Below, in pieces: positions 14,820 through 19,724 of a stretch of DNA of 19,724 nt. The notes below the pieces were generated by a model. That model saw nothing but the letters and a program-made list of their open reading frames with translations. It was not told the DNA's origin and searched no databases. Made by a program: the position numbers and the translations under genes. Every line of letters begins with the position of its first letter. The first letter of the stretch is position 1. This stretch comes from DASZGI01 sp035938995. GTDB taxonomy: Bacteria > Actinomycetota > Actinomycetes > Streptomycetales > Catenulisporaceae. The stretch is taken from positions 1 through 19,724 of the forward strand of contig NZ_DASZGI010000238.1 in assembly GCF_035938995.1 (NCBI RefSeq), in the 5' to 3' direction.

Positions 14820-17071
14820 CACTTCACCGGCGCGTAAGGGCGCATCATCTCGTTGTCCTCGTGGTCGAGGATGTGGCAGTGCCACACGTATCCGGGACCC
14901 GTGGTCGGATCGAACGCGAACAGGTTCTCGCCCGGCCCGACGTCGCCCACCGGGACGTCGACCGGGGCCCAGCGCACCAGGACCCGGGTGACCGCGCCCG
15001 GAAGGATCTTGATGGTGTCCTTCCACCCGGCCTCGTTCGGCTCCGGCAGGGTCACCGGCCCGTTGAGATACGGGGCGAACGCCGGATTGCCGCCGAGCGC
15101 GCCGTCGGCGTTCGGGGTCAGGTAGTCCCCGGGCGGGCCGTAACCGGGGATGATCACGCCCTCCGGGTAGCTCACCTCCCCGAACGTCCCGTCGCAGTTC
15201 TGCCCGGCGAATGTGCCGCCCGGGAACTCCCCTGCCCAGGCGTTGACGTAGTTCGTCACGTCCACACTCTGCCGGTTGAGCAGCTGGAACTGGATCAGAT
15301 GGATGTGGATCGGGTGCGAGTCCGGGGTGGTGTCGAGGAACTCCCAGATCTCGGTCGCGCCGACCCGGGGCAGCTCGGTCAGGTGGATGCCCTGCCCGCC
15401 CGTGTCCGGCTGCGAGCCCGGGATCGGGATGCTGGTACCGTCCCGCAGGCCGGTCCACTTGGAGTTGTTGAGTACGTCGATCATCGGGCCGTTGCTGGTC
15501 GCGCCCACCGCGCAGTCGACGGTGTCCTGCTCGAAGATCACCAGCTGGCGGCGCGCGGCCACGTTCACGCCCGAGGCGACGGTCCCGGAGACCGGGTCGA
15601 CGAGCCGGACGATCTGCCGCGGCTGGCCGGCGCCGCCGCGCAGCGGGCCGTCCGTCGCCGGGTTGTAGGTCGTGTCGGTGCTCGAGAGCGGGAGGACCAC
15701 GTCGATGCGCATGATCTGCCCGTCGAGGTCCGGGTTCGGCGGGCCGCCGCTCGGATATGGGTACAGCCCGTCATTGGTCAGGATCAGCTGCTTGCCGGCG
15801 AGCCCGGCGAAGTCGACGATCACGTCGGCGCGCTCGCCCGGCGCGATGAACAGCTTCAGCGCGTTCGGGTCCGCCGGATCGTTCAGCTTCACCGGGGCGT
15901 CGAGCAGGCCGCCGTCGGTGCCGATCTGCCAGAACGGTACGGCCGAGGGCGGCGTCGCGCTGCTCGCGTTCGACTGGTCGGTCAGGTTCATCGAAAGGAA
16001 CCGCGCGTTGCAGCCGTCGACGAAGCGGAAGCGGTAACGCCTCGGCTCGACCTGGAGCACCGGCCAGGTGCGGCCGTTGACCACCATCGCGTCGCCGAAG
16101 AACTCCGGGATCCAGAAGGGGTGGGTGGCCGGGTTGGTCGGCGGGCCGTTGAGGTCGGCGGAGGTGTTGGAGCCGTCCGGGAAGCGCAGCTGGCCGTTGG
16201 TGTCGAACAGCCGGTCCTGGATCATCAGCTCGATCTCGTACCGGCCCGCCGGCAGCCGCAGTGGGTTGTTCGCGAGGCCGGTGTCGTACTTGTCGCGCAT
16301 CAGGTAGAAGGCGGCGAGCCCGGAGAACACGTTGAGCCGGGTGATGCCGAGCGCGTGGTCGTGGAACCAGAGCGTCGTGCTCGGCTGCGTGTTCACGTAC
16401 TGGTAGACAGTGGCGTTCCCGGCGGTCGGCACCGCCGAGACGTAACCCTTGCCGTGGATGCCGTTCGGGGTGAACCACGCCTCCGGCGCGCCGTCGTACT
16501 GAGAGGCGACCTCGGCGCCATGCAGGTGCGGGACCGATGGCACGTCGCGCGTGTACGGACCGCGCGCGCCCATCTGGCCGTACGGGTCGGCCCAGTGGAT
16601 GGTCTGGTCGACGGTCAGCAGCGGCTGCACGTGCGACCGCGAGCCGCACGGCAGATCATTGACATAGTTGATGGTGGTGCTGCGGCCCTGGAACGCCTCC
16701 ACGCTGTATCCCGGCCAGTTGGCGGGGCGGTTGCCCACCTGGTATCCCCACAGCCAGGTGCCGGAGGAGTAAGCCTTCGGATACATCGACTGCGGCAGCA
16801 CGTGCTGGGGGAACTCGGTGAACGTGGTGGTGAACGACGACGCATTCACCCGCTGTCCGGCGAACGTCACCAAGGGGGTGACGTACTTGGGTATCGAGCT
16901 GCTCGGCAGCGGCGTCTGCCCGCGTGCCGCCGAGGCGACCGCGCGCGGTGGGCGCCGCACCAGCGCGTCGGCCGAAGCGATCGCGGCCGCTCCGGCCGCG
17001 CCTGCGATCAGGAAATTGCGACGATTGAGACGCGGTGCGCGTCCTTCGTCTTCTTCGAGTGATGACGACAT
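14819..17071 (-). CDS. Tat-exported multicopper oxidase
   Basis: Four-copper oxidase of 750 residues, likely secreted folded through Tat (NRRNFLIAG, Arg17-Arg18, then a hydrophobic Ala-rich run). All four copper motifs are present: HLH in PHLHGAE (182-184), HDH in WFHDHALG (237-239), HPIHIH (586-591) and HCHILDHEDNEMM (731-743). The last includes the T1 ligands Cys732 and His737 and an axial Met at 742. Length and motif style are those of CotA/bilirubin-oxidase/phenoxazinone-synthase-like enzymes; the substrate could be phenolic, a bilin, or Cu(I)/Mn(II). ATG 17071 has GGGGAGG 4 nt upstream. It leads the copper operon and stands 285 bp downstream of the BlaI-family gene. Confidence 0.93.
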   Translation of the reverse strand: MSSSLEEDEGRAPRLNRRNFLIAGAAGAAAIASADALVRRPPRAVASAARGQTPLPSSSIPKYVTPLVTFAGQRVNASSFTTTFTEFPQHVLPQSMYPKAYSSGTWLWGYQVGNRPANWPGYSVEAFQGRSTTINYVNDLPCGSRSHVQPLLTVDQTIHWADPYGQMGARGPYTRDVPSVPHLHGAEVASQYDGAPEAWFTPNGIHGKGYVSAVPTAGNATVYQYVNTQPSTTLWFHDHALGITRLNVFSGLAAFYLMRDKYDTGLANNPLRLPAGRYEIELMIQDRLFDTNGQLRFPDGSNTSADLNGPPTNPATHPFWIPEFFGDAMVVNGRTWPVLQVEPRRYRFRFVDGCNARFLSMNLTDQSNASSATPPSAVPFWQIGTDGGLLDAPVKLNDPADPNALKLFIAPGERADVIVDFAGLAGKQLILTNDGLYPYPSGGPPNPDLDGQIMRIDVVLPLSSTDTTYNPATDGPLRGGAGQPRQIVRLVDPVSGTVASGVNVAARRQLVIFEQDTVDCAVGATSNGPMIDVLNNSKWTGLRDGTSIPIPGSQPDTGGQGIHLTELPRVGATEIWEFLDTTPDSHPIHIHLIQFQLLNRQSVDVTNYVNAWAGEFPGGTFAGQNCDGTFGEVSYPEGVIIPGYGPPGDYLTPNADGALGGNPAFAPYLNGPVTLPEPNEAGWKDTIKILPGAVTRVLVRWAPVDVPVGDVGPGENLFAFDPTTGPGYVWHCHILDHEDNEMMRPYAPVK

Positions 17072-17221
17072 CGGGCCTCCCCGGTAAGACCACTAAATGA
17101 GCAGTCGTACTTCGCTCGGCAGCGTGCTGCGCCGAGCTAAAACACCGGTTGCGCCACGCCAGTGCCCGAGCGCGACTACTATCGCGCACCGTAGATGCAG
17201 TGGGGGATGGGGTCAAGCGAG

Positions 17222-17236
17222 TTTCGGCTGCCGAAA
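17222..17236. promoter_or_regulatory. 15-bp perfect palindrome upstream of the oxidase gene
   Basis: TTTCGGCTGCCGAAA: 7-bp arms around a central T. It lies about 150 bp upstream of the oxidase ATG, in the gap after the BlaI-family gene. The size and symmetry suit an operator; which protein binds it is unknown. Confidence 0.5.
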
Positions 17237-17309
17237 TCCACTAGTCCAGTTCAGGCGCACAGCCAGATCGAATACCTGTTCGGGTGTCTTCTCGGACGCG
17301 TGGTGAGGA

Positions 17310-17327
17310 ATGTCGCGGTCACGACAT
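17310..17327. promoter_or_regulatory. 18-bp dyad just after the BlaI-family stop
   Basis: ATGTCGCGGTCACGACAT: 6-bp perfect outer arms with a 6-base centre. It is 29 bp past the repressor stop and could be an operator for the oxidase promoter or a weak transcript-end hairpin. Confidence 0.45.
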
Positions 17328-17356
17328 GGCGTAGTAGCCGGGCTTCCGTTGAACCA

Positions 17357-17740
17357 TCAGGGCTCTGGATCCGTCACCCGGTCCGTCGGCGGGCAGATCT
17401 CAAGCGCCGCACGCAGCGCCCGGGCCTCCGGCTCGGAAAGCTGCTCGAGGAAGTGCACGAACGCGGCTGCCTGGTTGTCGCTGGTCGCCCAGGCGTCGCG
17501 CATGAGCCGAGCGGTGTAGGCCTCGCGCGAGGCGACCGCCTCGTACGCGTACGCGCGGCCCCGCGGCTCGCGGCGCAGCCAGCCCTTGTGGTGGAGCTTG
17601 TCCATGACCGTCATCACGGTCGTGTAGGCGATGGTGCGCTCGGCCTTGAGCTCCTCGTAGATGTCGCGGACCAGGACCGGGCGGCCCAGCCGCCAGATCC
17701 GCTCCATGACCGCTGACTCCAGATCACCGAAGCGCTTCAC
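17357..17740 (-). CDS. BlaI/MecI/CopY-family transcriptional repressor
   Basis: Winged-helix repressor, 127 residues from the chosen start, the usual family length. It opens MKRFGDLESAVMERIW (GTG read as Met), continues with the recognition helix region TIAYTTVMTVMDKLHHKGWLRRE, and ends in the dimerisation helices HFLEQLSEPEARALRAAL. GTG 17740 is preferred because it places the family-standard opening at residue 1 and has GGAGG 10 nt upstream. GTG 17749 and ATG 17809 are in frame and possible. Members are inactivated by proteolysis through an M56 partner, or in CopY by copper. No CopY-type CxC metal motif is visible at its C-terminus, so direct copper sensing is doubtful. Divergent from the M56 gene across 246 bp; probable autoregulation and control of the oxidase operon are inferred. 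Confidence 0.92.
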   Translation of the reverse strand: MKRFGDLESAVMERIWRLGRPVLVRDIYEELKAERTIAYTTVMTVMDKLHHKGWLRREPRGRAYAYEAVASREAYTARLMRDAWATSDNQAAAFVHFLEQLSEPEARALRAALEICPPTDRVTDPEP

Positions 17741-17859
17741 CGGCGACACACCCTCCCACACACCTCGACTCCGCACGTCCGGCGTGGCATTCGCCATCGT
17801 AGGCGGCATACCCCCGATGGCGCAGCCGATCGACGACTGCGTGCAGCGACGAAACGCGT

Positions 17860-17875
17860 ACCTGTTGTGTCAGGT
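17860..17875. promoter_or_regulatory. Dyad in the BlaI/M56 divergent promoter
   Basis: ACCTG (17860-17864) and CAGGT (17871-17875) with a 6-base centre, roughly midway between the two starts. Position suits an autoregulatory operator; symmetry is modest, so confidence is low. Confidence 0.35.
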
Positions 17876-17986
17876 GCCCCGTTGCCTTTAGTCTCACGGC
17901 GAAGAAAGCAGCACATCACAGCACCAAAACCGGGAGCCACGGGTGAGTCCGAGCGTCGCTGCCGTCCGGACCGCGGACCGGCTGTC

Positions 17987-18976
17987 ATGATCACCGCCCT
18001 CGCACTCGGGGGCTACGCGGTCCTGGTCGCCTTCGGCGCGCCCCGGCTCCTGCCGCGGCTCTGGCACGGCTGCCGGGCCCCGCGGCGCACCGTCGCCCTG
18101 CTGCTGATCCTGGCATACTCACTGCCGCTGTCCGCGATCACCGGAGGCATCGTCCTCGGCGTCACGCTCCTCGACGCGCTGGCCCGGATCGACCCGGCCG
18201 TCGACGCCTGCGCCGACCAGTTGCCGATCAACGACGAGACCTCGGTCGCCCCGCTGCTGGGCACGATCGGCCTCGGCGTCGCGGGACTGCTCGGCGCCCG
18301 GATCTTCTTCTGCTTGTTGACGGCGATGGTGGCCGCGCGGGTCAGGCGCCGCGCGCACACCGACGTGCTGCGGCTCGCCGGCCGCGACGACCGCACCCTC
18401 AACGCGACGGTCCTCGACCACGCGCAGGCCGCCTCGTACTGCCTGCCGGGGCGCCGCGGCCGGATCGTGGTGACCACGAAGGCGATCCAGCTGCTCACCG
18501 CGGACCAGCTCGGCGCGGTTCTCGCCCACGAGCGCGCGCACCTGCGCGGCCACCACCACCTGCTGCTCACCTTGGCCGCGGCGCTGCGCCGCGCGGTACC
18601 CGGAGTGCGGCTGGTCGCGTACTGCGACCGGGAGGTGCGGCGGCTGGTCGAGCTGATCGCCGACGACGCGGCCGCGCGCGACCACGGCCGGCTGACCGTG
18701 GCGACCGCGTTGGCGGTGCTCGGCTCCGGCCACGTGCCCGGCGGCGCGCTCGGGGCCGCCGACGAGGGCCCCGAAGCGCTGGCCCGGATCTCCCGGCTGT
18801 CCGGGCCCGCGGTCGGCATGAGCCGGCGCGGCACGGTGCTCAGCCTGGCCGTGGTCGCCGCGTCGATCGCCGTCCCGCTCGCGCTCGCGCTCGGATCGAT
18901 CGCCGTTCTGATGCGGCACTGCCCGCCCTCCACCGACGACGAAAGCCCCGGCTCGGCGATCATCAGCGTGCGCTAG
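17987..18976 (+). CDS. M56-family membrane zinc metallopeptidase (BlaR1/MecR1 protease-like)
   Basis: Integral-membrane peptidase, 329 residues. Hydrophobic segments lie at about 2-18, 35-63 and 88-117, with another near the C-terminus (about 288-315). The catalytic motif is HERAH (181-185), with the likely third zinc ligand Glu222 in ELIADDAAA. No penicillin-binding sensor domain follows, unlike BlaR1, so the inducing signal is unknown. ATG 17987 starts directly at the first membrane helix; the open frame reaches back to 17867 but adds only a polar, arginine-rich stretch. Divergent to the BlaI-family gene, its expected regulatory partner, which it would cleave directly or indirectly. Confidence 0.9.
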   Translation: MITALALGGYAVLVAFGAPRLLPRLWHGCRAPRRTVALLLILAYSLPLSAITGGIVLGVTLLDALARIDPAVDACADQLPINDETSVAPLLGTIGLGVAGLLGARIFFCLLTAMVAARVRRRAHTDVLRLAGRDDRTLNATVLDHAQAASYCLPGRRGRIVVTTKAIQLLTADQLGAVLAHERAHLRGHHHLLLTLAAALRRAVPGVRLVAYCDREVRRLVELIADDAAARDHGRLTVATALAVLGSGHVPGGALGAADEGPEALARISRLSGPAVGMSRRGTVLSLAVVAASIAVPLALALGSIAVLMRHCPPSTDDESPGSAIISVR

Positions 18977-19000
18977 GAGAGCGGCCGCGTTCGTTCGGAG

Positions 19001-19016
19001 GTGTCTGTTCGGACAC
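19001..19016 (+). terminator. Hairpin after the M56 gene
   Basis: GTGTC (19001-19005) and GACAC (19012-19016) around TGTTCG, 24 bp after the stop. Further GC-rich pairing is possible with bases outside (18979-18985 with 19021-19029, bulged). No T-run. Confidence 0.4.
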
Positions 19017-19130
19017 TGCCGCCGCGCTCGTGATCGCGTCGGGGCCGTGCCCTTCCCAGCGCCCCTCTTAAGCCCATCCTGCGCACCGCTTCGTAGCTCA
19101 ATCTTTATCAACGGACATTCGCCTGTGGGG

Positions 19131-19155
19131 CGCGACGGCGTGCGCCGCCGTCGCG
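19131..19155. terminator. Perfect 10-bp stem-loop
   Basis: CGCGACGGCG (19131-19140) and CGCCGTCGCG (19146-19155) around TGCGC. It separates the peptidase gene from the chitinase promoter and could insulate the two; no T-run follows. Confidence 0.5.
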
Positions 19156-19277
19156 AGAATCAGCCGCAGGTCGCGGCTTTCGCGCAGACTCCCGGAACCG
19201 GCCGTGGCGGTCTGGTTGCGCCGCCCCGAGGCAACCCTAAGAGAGCTTCAACCGCCCGTTATCCCGCCGATCAGGCA

Positions 19278-19306
19278 TTGACCGGCGCACTGGTCTAGTC
19301 CAATGT
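19278..19306 (+). promoter_or_regulatory. Candidate promoter of the chitinase gene
   Basis: TTGACC (19278-19283) and CAATGT (19301-19306), 17 bp apart, resemble -35 and -10 boxes; the -10 is weak. The DasR-type operator overlaps the spacer and the -10, as a repressor site would. Confidence 0.4.
19289..19304. promoter_or_regulatory. DasR-responsive element (dre)
   Basis: ACTGGTCTAGTCCAAT matches the Streptomyces dre consensus ACTGGTCTAGACCAGT, recalled from the literature, at 14 of 16 bases. DasR is the GntR-family repressor of chitin and N-acetylglucosamine genes, released by GlcN-6-phosphate. The site is about 120 bp before the chitinase ATG, which agrees with the protein call. Confidence 0.8.
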
Positions 19307-19406
19307 GTACCCCACCCCCCGGCCGCGATACGGCACGGACCGCCGGCGCACGGTCCGTCTTGCCCCCCGCTGCCTCGCGCGCAGCGCGGGCCCGGGTCGC
19401 ATCCGC

Positions 19407-19412
19407 AAGGAG
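19407..19412 (+). promoter_or_regulatory. Ribosome binding site of the chitinase gene
   Basis: AAGGAG, 13 nt before ATG 19426. Spacing is long but it is the only good candidate; it would be 22 nt from the alternative GTG 19435. Confidence 0.45.
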
Positions 19413-19425
19413 TCGGGCAACACGA

Positions 19426-19724
19426 ATGGAGACAGTGTTGAGGAGAAGGCATTTCGTGGCGGTTGGCGCGGTCGCCGTCACGGGGGTCACTATCGGCGCC
19501 ATGGTGACCCTGGCGGCGTCCAGTAATGCCGCGACCAACGCTTTGGGCAGCAACTGGTACGGCTCGGCGCCCTATGTGTTCGTCAACGACCCGGCCACCC
19601 CGGACGTGGGCGCGGTCATGGACGCCACCGGCCAAAAAGCGTTCGAGCTCGCGTTCATCCTGGACTCCGGGGGCTGTACGCCCTCGTGGAACGGCAACGA
19701 CAACGTATCCACCGACACCTCGGT
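19426..19724 (+). CDS. Secreted GH18-like chitinase, 3'-truncated
   Basis: The first 99 residues are visible; the frame is open to the window end. A signal peptide (1-36: LRRRH, a hydrophobic stretch, then SSNAA) leads to a mature start near residue 36. The following APYVFVNDPATPDVGAVM and TGQKAFELAFILDSGGC (69-84), with TPSWNG, match the opening of actinobacterial GH18-type chitinases, where the first beta strand (LAFIL) and the GC-x-P-x-W segment are typical. The catalytic DxxDxDxE motif lies beyond the window, so activity cannot be judged. The DasR-type operator upstream independently supports chitin-linked expression. ATG 19426 is chosen over GTG 19435. Confidence 0.75.
   Translation, partial: METVLRRRHFVAVGAVAVTGVTIGAMVTLAASSNAATNALGSNWYGSAPYVFVNDPATPDVGAVMDATGQKAFELAFILDSGGCTPSWNGNDNVSTDTS

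Larger units (their letters stand above)
18977..19425. other. 449-bp intergenic region between peptidase and chitinase genes
   Basis: No convincing gene. Contents in order: a hairpin after the peptidase stop, a short AT-richer patch near 19093-19118, a perfect 10-bp stem at 19131-19155, an inverted repeat GGTTGC/GCAACC (19214-19219, 19231-19236), then a promoter with a DasR-type operator. A small open frame at 19047-19298 lacks a ribosome binding site and looks accidental. Confidence 0.6.

Noticed and set aside
14861..17062. 733-codon plus-strand open frame opposite the multicopper oxidase
   Set aside because: Antisense shadow of a gene with all four copper motifs; the translation is Val/Arg/Gly-rich and low in complexity.
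17181..17204. CTAC...GTAG half-sites as a BlaI operator
   Set aside because: Only four paired bases each side with a long unmatched centre; not distinguishable from chance.
19047..19298. 83-codon open frame before the chitinase gene
   Set aside because: No ribosome binding site, crosses a perfect hairpin and runs into the DasR-type operator; composition does not look coding.
1..19724. CRISPR arrays, tRNA or rRNA genes, insertion sequences, attachment sites
   Set aside because: None recognised: no regularly spaced 25-40 bp repeats, no transposase or integrase motifs, and no cloverleaf sequences were noticed on either strand.

Overview
The window is very GC-rich, with G or C at most third codon positions, GTG starts, Tat-type leaders and actinobacterial gene families (LAL-type LuxR regulator, RsbW-like ATPase, BlaI/M56 pair, DasR-type operator). 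It fits a soil actinomycete of the Streptomyces/Catenulispora kind. The exact genus cannot be told from sequence alone. No tRNA, rRNA, CRISPR array, transposase or phage gene was seen.

Region 1 (1-4434, + strand) is the 3' part of a sulfur-assimilation operon: the end of cysN (ATP sulfurylase GTPase subunit), a three-gene SsuABC/TauABC-type importer (lipoprotein, ATPase, permease), and cysH (APS reductase of the 4Fe-4S type). The genes overlap or nearly touch, so uptake of a sulfur source and its activation and reduction are probably made together. Region 2 (4515-7826, + strand) is a two-gene exopolysaccharide-type unit: a multi-spanning family-2 glycosyltransferase with synthase motifs, and a Tat-exported right-handed beta-helix protein. 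A perfect 28-nt palindrome lies between its end and the convergent large regulator.

Region 3 (7893-12601) is regulatory: a 948-residue LAL regulator and an RsbW-like ATPase with a cysteine motif on the minus strand, and a divergent kinase-fold protein that has lost the catalytic residues (pseudokinase). The 372-bp gap between the last two carries two copies of one palindrome, 71 bp apart. Region 4 (12825-18976) is a copper/oxidase module: a CopC-CopD fusion with two extra C-terminal beta domains and a four-motif multicopper oxidase, translationally coupled on the minus strand, then a BlaI/MecI/CopY repressor, then a divergent M56 membrane metallopeptidase. A signal-to-proteolysis-to-derepression circuit controlling a secreted copper oxidase is a reasonable hypothesis. 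Region 5 (18977-19724) holds a 449-bp leader with hairpins and a DasR-type operator, then the start of a secreted GH18-like chitinase that runs off the window.

The least expected signal is at gene ends. Three of the plus-strand genes (cysH, the beta-helix gene, the pseudokinase) end inside short tandem repeats whose unit contains the stop codon. The periods (16-17, 8 and 14 bp) are not multiples of three, so the copies place stop codons in several reading frames.
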